Shown here: positions 33,176-43,319 of the stretch, one piece after another
Position numbering within the stretch: position 1 is the stretch's first letter
How the letters are laid out: each line of letters opens with the position of its first letter
Assembly: GCF_947488135.1 (NCBI RefSeq)
Contig: NZ_CANKYW010000001.1
Span: 310,001 to 374,000, forward strand
Direction of reading: 5' to 3'
DNA from: an uncultured Marivita sp.
GTDB lineage: Bacteria; Pseudomonadota; Alphaproteobacteria; Rhodobacterales; Rhodobacteraceae
Length of the DNA: 64,000 nucleotides
Notes under the pieces: generated by a model
Told to the model about the DNA's origin: nothing
Databases searched by the model: none
Seen by the model: the letters and a program-made list of their open reading frames with translations, nothing else
Made by a program: the position numbers and the translations under genes

Positions 33176-34288
33176 ATGCGCCCGGATGATGCGCGCCATA
33201 TGGAGCGGGCGTTGGAACTGGGCCGACGCGGATTGGGCAACACCTGGCCCAACCCGGCGGTCGGTTGCGTCATTGTTCAACAGGACAAGGTCGTCGGCGA
33301 AGGCTGGACCCAGCCGGGCGGACGCCCCCATGCCGAAACCGAGGCGCTGCTGCAAGCGGGCGCTGCGGCCAAGGGGGCAACGGCCTATGTCACCCTCGAA
33401 CCTTGCGCCCATCACGGCCAGACACCGCCCTGCACCGATGCGCTGATCGCCGCCGGGGTCGCGCGCGTCGTGGCACCCTTCGCCGACCATGATCCGCGCG
33501 TATCAGGGCAGGGCTTTGACCGTCTGCGCGCCGCCGGGATCGAAGTGACGACGGGCGTCGGCGCCGATGCGGCAGAGGTCGATCACGCCGGGTTCTTCTG
33601 TCGTGTCGCCACCGGCCGCCCGCGTCTCACCCTGAAACTCGCCACCAGCCTCGACGGCCGCATCGCCACGGCCAGCGGAGACAGCCAGTGGATCACCGGC
33701 CCGGAAACGCGGTCCTACGTCCACAGGTTGCGCGCCTGCCATGACGCGGTGATGGTGGGGGCTGGGACCGTGCGCGCGGATGACCCGCTCTTGACTGTGC
33801 GCGGCTTCGACGTGCCGCAACAGCCCGTGCGCATCGTCATCTCGCGCCGTCTCGATCTACCGCTTGACGGCAACCTCGCCCGCACGCTGGACATTGCGCC
33901 GCTCTGGCTTTGCCACGGCGAGGATGCGCCCGAGGATGCGCGGCTTGCATGGTCGCAGATCGGGGCCAAGCTGATCCAGGTGCCGCTCGATGGTCGGCAA
34001 GTGGACATCCCGGCGCTGATGCAGGCACTGGGTGACGAAGGTCTGACGCGTGTGTTCTGCGAAGGCGGCGGTGAACTGGCCGCCAGCCTCTTGTCCGCCG
34101 ATCTCGTAGACAGGCTGGACCTGCACATGGGGGGCGTTGTCATCGGGGCAGAGGGGCGTCCTGCGCTGGGCGCGCTTGGGCTGGACCGCTTGGCGGATGC
34201 GCCGCGCTTTGCCCTGACCTCGGTGCGGCAAAGCGGTGACGATGTGGTTCAAAGCTGGACCCGTCAGCGCCGCCAGAGCCACGCGTAG
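33176..34288 (+). CDS. ribD: Bifunctional riboflavin deaminase/reductase
   Basis: GGRPHAETEAL, TLEPCAHHGQTPPCTDALI; reductase domain SLDGRIATASGDSQWITG. Confidence 0.97.
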   Translation: MRPDDARHMERALELGRRGLGNTWPNPAVGCVIVQQDKVVGEGWTQPGGRPHAETEALLQAGAAAKGATAYVTLEPCAHHGQTPPCTDALIAAGVARVVAPFADHDPRVSGQGFDRLRAAGIEVTTGVGADAAEVDHAGFFCRVATGRPRLTLKLATSLDGRIATASGDSQWITGPETRSYVHRLRACHDAVMVGAGTVRADDPLLTVRGFDVPQQPVRIVISRRLDLPLDGNLARTLDIAPLWLCHGEDAPEDARLAWSQIGAKLIQVPLDGRQVDIPALMQALGDEGLTRVFCEGGGELAASLLSADLVDRLDLHMGGVVIGAEGRPALGALGLDRLADAPRFALTSVRQSGDDVVQSWTRQRRQSHA

Positions 34289-36291
34289 CTCGCCATCACA
34301 CCCTGTGCCTTGGCCAAGAGGCGCAAAGGTTTCGACGTCGGCACCGATCCCGTGCGCAACCGGTCGAGCACCACTTCGATCGGACAGGCCATGCCCGTCA
34401 CCGGATCGAAGTAGCGCGGATAGGCGATCAAGGCCGCATGGGCCAAAGCTTCGAGGCTGATCACCCGTCCACGGCGGTCGGGCAGGGGGCACAGGTCCGT
34501 GGTCAGGCCCCAGCCCGCGTAGAACGGCACCCCGAGCGTCGTGACCCGAACCTCGCGCAGCAGGGCCTCGAACCCGGTGAGCGAGGTCATGGTCCAGACC
34601 GCATCGACCTGGCTCAGAAGCGCCGACATGGGCGCATCCGTCACAACCTGATCCGCCCATCGCGCGGCGTCCTTCACAGCGCCGGGCCGCAAACCGGCGG
34701 TCACGTCCGGGTGCGGTTTGTAGAGGATAACCGCATCCGCATTTGCATCGCGAACCCGTTGCAGCAGGGCTGCGTTGGTTGTGATCTCCGGGCTTCCCAG
34801 CACCACCGACGCGTCGTCTTCGACCTGTCCGGGAACCAGAATGACGGACCGCCCGTCCGCCGCGGGGATCGGGTATTCCGACGCGCCAGTCGCGTATTTC
34901 GTGATCCCGCCCGCGATGATCCGGTCGATCACCCGGCGCGCACGGTTCAGGGCGTGGTCTGGCAATCCGACGCTCTCGGAAATCAGCGCCTCGAGACGCG
35001 ATGGGCGGGTTGGATCGAAATAGATGCCAAGATCGTCCAGCACCAGCGACAGCGGCGGTACGAGCTCGGCACCCAGCCCCTGTGACCGGATGAACCCGTC
35101 CTCGACACTCCATTCTCCCGCACGCGCAGCGGTTCCCCAAGCCATTACGGACGGTGCATCACCCGCCCTCGGTGCGCCGAACCTCATCGGTTTCTGGCTA
35201 CCGAACATCGCTTGCATGTGCGGCCGTTTCCACAGCCTGATCTTCCGCCCGGTCCAGCCCTCGCGATCCTCGATCCACGCGCGTTGCGTCGCCTCCAGCG
35301 TGCCGACAACGCGCTCCAGATCGCAAAGACGGTCGGTATAGGGATCGTACCAGACCGGATAAAGCATCATCGCCCCGGCAAAAAGCTGGGCGCGGGTCAA
35401 CGTGCGCTGGCGGCGGATCAATTGGTGTTCGTCCTCGGTCAGCCCCCAGCCCGCGTAGAACGGCGTGCCGAACACGCGCGGTTTGTGGCCGGCAAGGATC
35501 GCCTCGAACCCCATCTGCGATGACAGGGTATAGACCGCGATGGCCCCTTCCAGCAGGTCCATCGGGGCGTGGGCGCCGTCGATGAACGACACCCGCCCCT
35601 GCGCCTGCTCCGCAGTGAAGTGGCCCGAACGCTTGCCCGCCAGGGTTTCGGGATGCGACCGGATCAGGATACGCTGCCCGGGGTGTTCGGTCTGCGCGTA
35701 ATACAGCATCTCGGCAAACCGCGCGCGGGCCATATCCGGGCCGGGAACCGACGCGAGGACCGACGCGTCACCCTCGACCTGATCCAGGACCAGCACATAG
35801 CCCGGTTCAGGCGGTTCAAGGTCGGAGTCATATGCGCTGTATTTCGCCAACCGCCCGTCACTGATCCGCGCCATCAAATCGCGCGCCGTGTTCAGAAGGG
35901 CCGTGTCATCCAGCGGGTCTTCGATCAGCAGCGTTTCAAGGTCTGAGGGGCGGGATGCGTCGAAATGCAGGCCCGTACGATCCAGCAACAGCCCAAGCGG
36001 CGGCTCCCGCTCCACCCGACCGGGATGCAGCGATCGCAGGAACGCATCCTCGACCCGCAGCACCGGCGCGTCGCGTCCCTCGGCGACGGCCACACCGCGC
36101 TCCGAACTGGGGGCCGCGCCCCAGACGCCGACCCAATCGCCGTCGGACGGGCGTCCGATGGACACCGACCAACTGGCAAGCTGAAGGATCCGCTTGATCC
36201 GCCCCTGTGTCAGGAATCCGCTGTTGTAGACGCACAAACGCCGGGAAGTCGGCTCCCCGGCGTTTGCATGTGTGAAAGAGGACGGATGCAT
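34264..36291 (-). CDS. kpsC: Capsular polysaccharide transferase/export protein KpsC family
   Basis: Two tandem KpsC-type halves, each with VGVPFYAGWGLT-like motif; ATG at 36291. Confidence 0.88.
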   Translation of the reverse strand: MHPSSFTHANAGEPTSRRLCVYNSGFLTQGRIKRILQLASWSVSIGRPSDGDWVGVWGAAPSSERGVAVAEGRDAPVLRVEDAFLRSLHPGRVEREPPLGLLLDRTGLHFDASRPSDLETLLIEDPLDDTALLNTARDLMARISDGRLAKYSAYDSDLEPPEPGYVLVLDQVEGDASVLASVPGPDMARARFAEMLYYAQTEHPGQRILIRSHPETLAGKRSGHFTAEQAQGRVSFIDGAHAPMDLLEGAIAVYTLSSQMGFEAILAGHKPRVFGTPFYAGWGLTEDEHQLIRRQRTLTRAQLFAGAMMLYPVWYDPYTDRLCDLERVVGTLEATQRAWIEDREGWTGRKIRLWKRPHMQAMFGSQKPMRFGAPRAGDAPSVMAWGTAARAGEWSVEDGFIRSQGLGAELVPPLSLVLDDLGIYFDPTRPSRLEALISESVGLPDHALNRARRVIDRIIAGGITKYATGASEYPIPAADGRSVILVPGQVEDDASVVLGSPEITTNAALLQRVRDANADAVILYKPHPDVTAGLRPGAVKDAARWADQVVTDAPMSALLSQVDAVWTMTSLTGFEALLREVRVTTLGVPFYAGWGLTTDLCPLPDRRGRVISLEALAHAALIAYPRYFDPVTGMACPIEVVLDRLRTGSVPTSKPLRLLAKAQGVMASYAWLWRR

Positions 36292-36299
36292 CACCCGTG

Positions 36300-37448
36300 T
36301 CACTCGCCGAGAGTGCCACCCGTCGCCGCTGTCGTGAGACCCTGCGCACCTCCAAGCGTGCCGGTGATCGACGCGATGGTGCGGTTCCACTGAACGATGG
36401 GGGCTTCGGTCACGTAGATCAGATCGCCGTCCCGGATCAGGAAATCGCGCGCCATGAAAAGACCATTGGGTTCGGTCAGATCGGTCACGTAGATCATACG
36501 CTGCGCACCGACGAGGTCGGACCGGCCCAGAACCGCGTTTGCGATCTCGGCGGGTTCGTTGCGGAACACGAAGACACCCGTCGGATCGGCCGTCGAGGCG
36601 CTCAGACCGCCGAGTTGGGCCAAGGCCTCCACCAGAGACAATGTGCGTGTGTCGAAGGTCAGCCGGGTTTGCGATCCGGCAGCCCCGAGCGCCGTGAAGG
36701 ACCGCTGATCGGCTTCGACCAGAATCCGGTCGCCGTCGCGCAAGGCGATGTCCAGTTTCGGATGATCGTAAAGATCCTGGAACCAGATCGTCTCGCTGTG
36801 ATTGCCACGGGTCAGCGTGATCTGCGCGATCTCGGGCGAGGTTCCGACCCCACCGGCACTGGCCAGCATCGTTCCCAGCGTGCGCGCCGGGCGGGTGATC
36901 GGGAAGATGCCCTGCACCCCGGCCGAGCCGAGGATCGACACGGTCGCCCCGTCGCCCGCCGTGCGGCGCACCTCGACCTGCGGGTCGGGCGTCTGGTCTT
37001 CAAGCTGCTGTGTGATGATCCGACGGATCGCTTCGGGCGTGTTCCCGGCGGCCTTGATGCGCCCGGCATAGGGCACGAAGATGAAGCCCGAACCATCGAC
37101 CTGCACGCTTTCCAGCGCCGTCGCGTTCGACGCTTCCCCGGCCAATAGCCCGTCGTCGACGTTCTCCCAGATCGTCAGACCCAGCGTGTCGCCCGGACGA
37201 ATGATATCGGCGCTTTGGATGCCGGCATTCTTGAGGCTGTCGGAAAATCCAAGCGCGGGCACAACCGCCGTGGTCCGCGTGACCCGGTCATTGACCGCCA
37301 CGACAAAGGCATCCCCCTCGCGCTGAACAGAGCCCGCAAAAATCTGCTTTTTGGTCGGCCCGACGCCGGGAAGCCCGCACGACGCCAGAAAGGATGCCGA
37401 AAGCACCACGACGATGGGCGTCGCCCACCGGAATTTCGAACTGAACAC
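36300..37448 (-). CDS. Polysaccharide export (OPX, Wza/KpsD-like) lipoprotein
   Basis: Lipobox SFLASC; IIRPGDTLGLTIWE and SLBB-like repeats. Confidence 0.88.
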   Translation of the reverse strand: MFSSKFRWATPIVVVLSASFLASCGLPGVGPTKKQIFAGSVQREGDAFVVAVNDRVTRTTAVVPALGFSDSLKNAGIQSADIIRPGDTLGLTIWENVDDGLLAGEASNATALESVQVDGSGFIFVPYAGRIKAAGNTPEAIRRIITQQLEDQTPDPQVEVRRTAGDGATVSILGSAGVQGIFPITRPARTLGTMLASAGGVGTSPEIAQITLTRGNHSETIWFQDLYDHPKLDIALRDGDRILVEADQRSFTALGAAGSQTRLTFDTRTLSLVEALAQLGGLSASTADPTGVFVFRNEPAEIANAVLGRSDLVGAQRMIYVTDLTEPNGLFMARDFLIRDGDLIYVTEAPIVQWNRTIASITGTLGGAQGLTTAATGGTLGE

Positions 37449-37548
37449 TGCTCGGTCTCCTCGACCAGTTATTGACTGCCTCGGTTTATATTTTTCGGGT
37501 AAGCTACCGGAATCCAGTCAGTTTGGCCAGTACTAGGGCTGGTGCCGT

Positions 37549-38856
37549 TCAGCGAACGACCCGCAACTGTTGCGCCTCGGTCTCGCGGCGCTGCAACCGC
37601 AGATCGTAAGGACCCGCCGTCGAGATCATGCGGTCGATGACCTGCCTGAGCAGTTGCGCCCGCCCTTTCGCGGAATAGAAGCCGCCCGGAATCTGGCTCG
37701 TTTCAAGCAGGAACTGCCGGTAGATCGCGTAGGCGCCCGGATCGGGCGGATGAGGATCGGCGAAGAAATCGGGCAGGGTCTGATGCGACACCAGCCCCGG
37801 CTTGTCATAGACGCTTGTGCCGAAACTGCGCACCGGCAGCCCCCGCCACAGCGCCTGATGCGCCGATGTGGAATTGACCGTGACGGCGGACCGTGCGGAC
37901 TGGAGCAGGTAGGCGAGCTTACCGCCGCGCACGAAGTGAACACGGTCCATGACCCCATGCGCCGCCGCACTTGCGCGGATGGCGCTTTCCAGCGGTGCGC
38001 GCCCATCCTCGAGCGGATGCGCCTTGAAGACCAGACGGTGATGCGACGGCGCGCCTTGTGCGAAGCCCGAGATCACCATCTCGATGAAATCGGTCTGCGA
38101 CGCAAAACCCGAGAACGCCCGAAAGCTCGCATCGTGTTCGAGTTGCAGCAACACCACGTGATAGGGGCGCCCGCCGCGCCTGATCCGTCGGGTCACCGCC
38201 CAGCGTTCGACCATATGGCGCGGGCGTCGCACCAGGCGCAGCACGTGCAGGCGAAACTCCTCGGCGACGCTCTGGTCACGGTGCGGGCGGAAGTTCGGAA
38301 AAGCCTGGTTTCGGAACAGGACATGCCAGTGATAAAGCGCCCCGTGCACCATATGCATCCGCAGATCGCCCCAGCGGTCGGGCGGCAGCGCGGGAACATC
38401 CGCGGTCCGGGTCAGGGCGCGCTCCATCTCGTCCAGCGTGATTTCCATCAACCTGGAATGACCATTCGATCCGTTGCGCTCATAGGTCGCCCAGTAGGGC
38501 CGCAGATAGCCTTCCTCGAACACGTGAACCGTAAGGCCGGCGTCCCGCGCGGCGGAGATCGCCTCGGCGTGGTGTCGGCGCACGTCACCGTAGACGACCA
38601 GATCTGTCGCTCCGGTCGTCGCGACCCAGTCGCGAAACTGCTTCGGCCACTCCTCTGCCGTGCCGCGAAAGGCCAGAAGCGTCGACCGATCACGCCATCG
38701 CGCGCCGTCCCCCGCATTGAACGCCACGCGCCAGCAGGCGGCCCCGGTTTCCGTCAAGCGCTCGGCCAATTCGCTGAAAAACGGGCCGTGCGGCCCCTGC
38801 AAGAACAGAAACACCCGCGCGGCGGCTGTGTCAGGCTTGCCCGTTGTGTTTGTCAT
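37549..38856 (-). CDS. kpsS: Capsular polysaccharide export protein KpsS family
   Basis: FLQGPHGPFFSELAERL, VFEEGYLRPYWATYER, VNSTSAHQALWRGLPV. Confidence 0.88.
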   Translation of the reverse strand: MTNTTGKPDTAAARVFLFLQGPHGPFFSELAERLTETGAACWRVAFNAGDGARWRDRSTLLAFRGTAEEWPKQFRDWVATTGATDLVVYGDVRRHHAEAISAARDAGLTVHVFEEGYLRPYWATYERNGSNGHSRLMEITLDEMERALTRTADVPALPPDRWGDLRMHMVHGALYHWHVLFRNQAFPNFRPHRDQSVAEEFRLHVLRLVRRPRHMVERWAVTRRIRRGGRPYHVVLLQLEHDASFRAFSGFASQTDFIEMVISGFAQGAPSHHRLVFKAHPLEDGRAPLESAIRASAAAHGVMDRVHFVRGGKLAYLLQSARSAVTVNSTSAHQALWRGLPVRSFGTSVYDKPGLVSHQTLPDFFADPHPPDPGAYAIYRQFLLETSQIPGGFYSAKGRAQLLRQVIDRMISTAGPYDLRLQRRETEAQQLRVVR

Positions 38857-38963
38857 GGCGTCGCAGTATCCCTCGGATCAGCGCGAGGCTACCACGGATG
38901 GTGGCCCTCTGAGAATGGCATTCCGCAAGATTTGGTGCGGAAGACGGTGATAAGGGCAAGATC

Positions 38964-39554
38964 ATGTTTACTGGCATCGTGACCGATATCGGAGAGATCC
39001 GGAGCCTCGAACACCGCGGCGACCTGCGCGCCCGTATCGGCACCGGCTACGACACAGACAGCATCGACATCGGCGCGTCCATCGCGTGCAGCGGCGTGTG
39101 TCTCACCGTGGTGCAGCTTGGCCCGGATTGGTTCGACGTAGAGATCAGCGCCGAAACGCTGGACAAGACCAATATCGGGCAGTGGACCGTGGGCCAGAAG
39201 ATCAACCTCGAACGCGCCCTCAAGGTCGGCGACGAACTTGGCGGGCATATCGTGTCGGGCCACGTCGATGGTCTGGCCGAGATCGTCGATATGCGGCCAG
39301 AGGGCGACAGCGTGCGCTACACGTTCGACGCGCCCAAAGCCCTTGCGCGGTTCATCGCGCCCAAAGGCTCGGTCGCGCTGGACGGCACATCGCTGACTGT
39401 GAACGAGGTCGAAGGCACGCGCTTCGGCGTCAACATCATCCCGCACACCCAAGAGGTCACGACCTGGGGCGCGTCCAGGGTGGGCGACAAGGTCAATCTC
39501 GAGATCGACACGCTGGCCCGCTACGTGGCGCGTCTGGCGGAGATGCAGGGGTAG
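38964..39554 (+). CDS. ribE: Riboflavin synthase alpha chain
   Basis: MFTGIVTDIGEI, SGVCLTV, VNEVEGTRFGVNIIPHT. Confidence 0.97.
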   Translation: MFTGIVTDIGEIRSLEHRGDLRARIGTGYDTDSIDIGASIACSGVCLTVVQLGPDWFDVEISAETLDKTNIGQWTVGQKINLERALKVGDELGGHIVSGHVDGLAEIVDMRPEGDSVRYTFDAPKALARFIAPKGSVALDGTSLTVNEVEGTRFGVNIIPHTQEVTTWGASRVGDKVNLEIDTLARYVARLAEMQG

Positions 39555-39598
39555 CGAATGCGTCGACGCATTCGCGCGTTTCAGTCGACTGAAACGCG
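39554..39598. repeat. Twin-palindrome element, copy 1
   Basis: GCGAATGCGTCGACGCATTCGC (39554-39575, 22-bp perfect palindrome) and CGCGTTTCAGTCGACTGAAACGCG (39575-39598, 24-bp perfect palindrome). Confidence 0.9.
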
Positions 39599-40768
39599 GC
39601 CCTCTGCCATCGCGGCGACCGCCCGGCGACCGATCGCCAATGTCACCAGAATACCCACTACGTAAGCCGTGAGCAGGAACAGGAACGGCCCCAACACCGG
39701 CGCGCCCTGGTAGAGCGCGATCAAGAGCGGCGTGCCACTCAGGTTGCCGAGGTTGCCCATCTGCGCCAGCGCCCCATTGGCCAGCGCCCGTGACGGCGCA
39801 TCGGCGTTGATCTGCGGCACGACTGCGAACCCTGCGCTCTGGATCAGCGCCATGCTGGCGAACAGCAACAGCACGCTCCATGTCGTGAACCCGGTCACCA
39901 GGATCACCACCGCCATCCCGGCGCACAGGGCGAAGCCCAGTGTCAGGACCGGCAGGGCCGGACGGCGGGACAGGACGAAGACCCCGACCGACAAGGCGAC
40001 CGCGATGGACACCAACGGGGCCGTCGCGACGAACCATGTCGGCGCTGTGCCTTGCGTCAACAATGGCAGGGCAGTCAGCACCGATACGAAGGTCAGCGTA
40101 TAGCAGAGCCACGCCAATGCAGGCGTGGCGATTCCCGGCGTCGCATAGGCGGTCAGGTGCCTTCGCAGAACCGACACGCGCGCGCTGGGCGGCACGGTCG
40201 CGATGATGGCGCGTGGCAACACGAGCATCACCGCGCCGCAAGCGAGCGCCATCCACGCCCCGTGCGCGGCGAGCACGACCGGCAATCCGCCCCAAGCGAT
40301 CATCACGGGCGCCGCAACGGCCGTAAGCGCGAAGGCCACACCGAAAAACGTGCTCCACAACGTCAGCGCGGCGGGGCGGTAGCGGTCGGGCGTCGCCTCT
40401 GCGATCAGGGTCGGGGCGGCCACCACGATCAGCAGGTGCGATGCGCCTTCCAGAACGCGGCTTGCCATCATGACCGGCAGCGCGGGCAGTGTGGCCTGCC
40501 ACAGCGACACGGCAGCACCCAGCGCCAGTGCGCCGACAAGCGCCTTCCGCGCCCCGATCCGGGACACCACGATTCCGGCGACCAATCCCAGGATCAGACC
40601 CACAAGGCTGATCAGCGACACGGTCAACCCGAGCAGGGTTTCGCCTTGCCCGGCATAAACCTCGGTCAGGGTGACGAAACTCACCGCCAGCTTCGAGAAT
40701 TGCCCCGCCGCGCCAAGCCCCGCCAGATAGAGCGTCAGGGTCAGAAGAAGCGGATGGGGTGTGCGCAT
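39581..40768 (-). CDS. MFS transporter
   Basis: 12-TM-like hydrophobic pattern; MRTPHPLLLTLTLYLAGLG start at 40768. Confidence 0.88.
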   Translation of the reverse strand: MRTPHPLLLTLTLYLAGLGAAGQFSKLAVSFVTLTEVYAGQGETLLGLTVSLISLVGLILGLVAGIVVSRIGARKALVGALALGAAVSLWQATLPALPVMMASRVLEGASHLLIVVAAPTLIAEATPDRYRPAALTLWSTFFGVAFALTAVAAPVMIAWGGLPVVLAAHGAWMALACGAVMLVLPRAIIATVPPSARVSVLRRHLTAYATPGIATPALAWLCYTLTFVSVLTALPLLTQGTAPTWFVATAPLVSIAVALSVGVFVLSRRPALPVLTLGFALCAGMAVVILVTGFTTWSVLLLFASMALIQSAGFAVVPQINADAPSRALANGALAQMGNLGNLSGTPLLIALYQGAPVLGPFLFLLTAYVVGILVTLAIGRRAVAAMAEGRVSVD

Positions 40769-40871
40769 GGGTCGGGCCTTTCGGACGTGCGCGGACCATC
40801 TGCCATCCGCGCAGCACCTGCAATCCGCGCCAAGCGTTTTTCTTTGCGCGCGCGCAGCATATGTAAGGGGC

Positions 40872-43319
40872 ATGACCGCCTTGCCCCCCTCGCTTCAGAC
40901 CTGGTTCGACAGCCGTGGTTGGAGGATCCACCCGCACCAGCAACAGATGCTGGATCGCGCGACGGACCCGTGCCTGTTGCTTATCGCGCCCACGGGGGCC
41001 GGCAAGACGCTCGCGGGGTTTCTGCCGACCTTGGTCGACCTCGCCGAGACACCGCGCGACGGGTTGCACACGCTTTACGTCAGCCCGCTCAAGGCGCTGG
41101 CCGCCGATATCAAACGCAACCTGCGCACGCCGATTGACGAGGCCGGTTTGCCGATCCGGGTGGAGGACCGCACCAGCGACACCTCGGCCCATATCAAGAA
41201 ACGCCAGCGCGCCGACCCGCCGCATATCCTGCTGACCACGCCGGAATCGCTGGCGCTGCTCACAAGCTACGAGGATGCGCCGCGCATGTTCAAAGGTGTG
41301 CAGCGCGTTGTGGTCGACGAAATCCACGCGCTTGCGGAATCCAAACGCGGCGACCAGTTGATGCTGGCCTTGGCCCGGTTGCAGGCCATGTGTCCCGATC
41401 TGCGCCGCGTCGGTCTATCCGCCACGGTCGATGACCCGGCAGCCATCGCGCGCCTGCTGGCCCGGCACCCGGACCCCTGCGAGATCGTGCTGGCCGATCC
41501 GGGGCCGGAGCCGGACATCTCCATGCTGGTGACGGACGAAGCGCCCCCTTGGTCCGGCGGTGGCGCGAAATACGCGATCCCGGCGGTGCTGGAACAGGTG
41601 AAACGCCATAAGACCACGCTGATTTTCCACAACACCCGCGCGCAGGCCGAGATCTTCTTTCACAACCTCTGGCTTGCCAATGAGGACGCGCTGCCCATCG
41701 GCATTCACCACGGCAGCCTTGATCGCGGGCAACGGGAAAAAGTCGAGGCGGCGATGGTCCGCGGCGACCTGCGGGCGATCGTCTGCACCGGATCGCTGGA
41801 CCTTGGCATCGACTGGGGCGACGTGGACCTCGTGATCCAGATCGGCGCACCGAAGAACGTCAAACGTCTGGTGCAGCGCATCGGTCGCGCGAACCACCGC
41901 TACAACGCGCCGTCGAAGGCGTTGCTGGTGCCCGCCAACCGTTTTGAAGTGGTGGAATGCGTCGCCGCATTGGAGGCGGTCAAGGCGCATGACCTTGACG
42001 GCGAATGGCGGGGGCGGGGCCCGCGCGATGTGCTCTGCCAGCATATCCTGATCGCCGCCTGTTCCGGCCCCTTCGACGCCGATGACCTTTATGCCGAGAT
42101 GACCGCCGCCGGGGCCTATGCCGACCTGAGCCGCGCCGAATTCGACGCCTGCCTGAATTTCTGCGCCACCGGCGGCTATGCCCTGCGGGCCTATGACCAG
42201 TGGCAGCGCCTCAAGCAACTGCCCGATGGCCGCTGGCAACTCCGCGATCCTCGTTCGGCGGCCCGCATCCGGCAGAATATCGGCACCATTCAGGACACCG
42301 ACACGCTCAAGGTCAAATGGCGCGGGCGCGGCGGCGCGCCCTTGGGCGAGATCGAGGAGGGGTTCGCCGCCACGCTGACCCGTGGGGACACCTTCCTGAT
42401 CGGCGGGCAGATCGTGCGCTACGAGGGTCTGCGCGAACTCACGGTCGAGGTGACGCGCGATGCGGGCAAGAAGCCCAAGATCGCCACCTTCATGGGCACC
42501 AAATTCGCCACGTCGACCCAGCTTTCCAACCGCATTGTTCGGATGTTTCAGCAGGATGATTGGCCCGAATTGCCGCGCCACACGCGCGACTGGTTGCACA
42601 TGCAGCGCCGCGTCAGCCGCCTGCCCGAACCGGGGCGGCTCTTGATCGAAAGCTTCCCGCATGACGGGCGCGAACAACTGGTGGCCTACGGCTTTGCCGG
42701 GCGCAACGCGATGCAGACGCTCGGGCTTCTGCTGACCAAACGGATGGAGGAAGAAGGCCTTGCCCCGATGGGGTTTGTCGCCACCGATTACGCGGTGCTG
42801 ATCTGGGGGCTGGACGCAGTGATCGACCCCGCGCCGCTCTTCGATATCGAGGCGCTGGAGGCGGGTCTGGAAGGCTGGCTGGCCGGGAACGCAGTGATGA
42901 AACGCACCTTCCGCGCGTCCGCGACCATCGCCGGCCTGATCGAACGCAACCTTGGCGGCCAGCGCAAGACCGGGCGGCAGGCGACCATGTCGTCGGACAT
43001 CCTCTACGACACGCTCTTGAAATACGATCCCGACCACCTGCTCATGCAGATCACCCGAGAAGAAGCGATGCGCGGGCTGGTCGATTTCTCCCGCATCCGC
43101 GAGATGGCCGAACGGGTGGGCGACCGGATCGACCTTCTGCGACTCGACCGCGTGACCCCCCTTGCCGCGCCCCTGTTTCTTGAGCCGGGACGCGTGCCGG
43201 TGCGGGGTATGGCCGATGAGCGTCTGCTCGAGGAAGAGATCACGCGACTGATGGAAACTAGCGGCCTGGCGCAGGTCGAGCCCGCCCCAAGCAAGCCGAA
43301 ATGGCGGGTGCCGTATTAA
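40872..43319 (+). CDS. Lhr-type DEAD/DEAH-box helicase (ligase-associated DNA damage response family)
   Basis: IAPTGAGKTLAGFLPTL, VVDEIHALAESKRGDQL, HHGSLDRGQREKVE, QRIGRANHR. Confidence 0.92.
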   Translation: MTALPPSLQTWFDSRGWRIHPHQQQMLDRATDPCLLLIAPTGAGKTLAGFLPTLVDLAETPRDGLHTLYVSPLKALAADIKRNLRTPIDEAGLPIRVEDRTSDTSAHIKKRQRADPPHILLTTPESLALLTSYEDAPRMFKGVQRVVVDEIHALAESKRGDQLMLALARLQAMCPDLRRVGLSATVDDPAAIARLLARHPDPCEIVLADPGPEPDISMLVTDEAPPWSGGGAKYAIPAVLEQVKRHKTTLIFHNTRAQAEIFFHNLWLANEDALPIGIHHGSLDRGQREKVEAAMVRGDLRAIVCTGSLDLGIDWGDVDLVIQIGAPKNVKRLVQRIGRANHRYNAPSKALLVPANRFEVVECVAALEAVKAHDLDGEWRGRGPRDVLCQHILIAACSGPFDADDLYAEMTAAGAYADLSRAEFDACLNFCATGGYALRAYDQWQRLKQLPDGRWQLRDPRSAARIRQNIGTIQDTDTLKVKWRGRGGAPLGEIEEGFAATLTRGDTFLIGGQIVRYEGLRELTVEVTRDAGKKPKIATFMGTKFATSTQLSNRIVRMFQQDDWPELPRHTRDWLHMQRRVSRLPEPGRLLIESFPHDGREQLVAYGFAGRNAMQTLGLLLTKRMEEEGLAPMGFVATDYAVLIWGLDAVIDPAPLFDIEALEAGLEGWLAGNAVMKRTFRASATIAGLIERNLGGQRKTGRQATMSSDILYDTLLKYDPDHLLMQITREEAMRGLVDFSRIREMAERVGDRIDLLRLDRVTPLAAPLFLEPGRVPVRGMADERLLEEEITRLMETSGLAQVEPAPSKPKWRVPY

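Noticed and set aside
38889-41327. 812-aa minus-strand ORF spanning ribE, MFS and the helicase start
   Set aside because: Covers three convincing genes on both strands; composition is typical of an antisense/shifted-frame GC-rich ORF.
41415-43037. 540-aa ORF antisense to the Lhr-type helicase
   Set aside because: Helicase motifs on the plus strand are decisive; no domain on the antisense strand.
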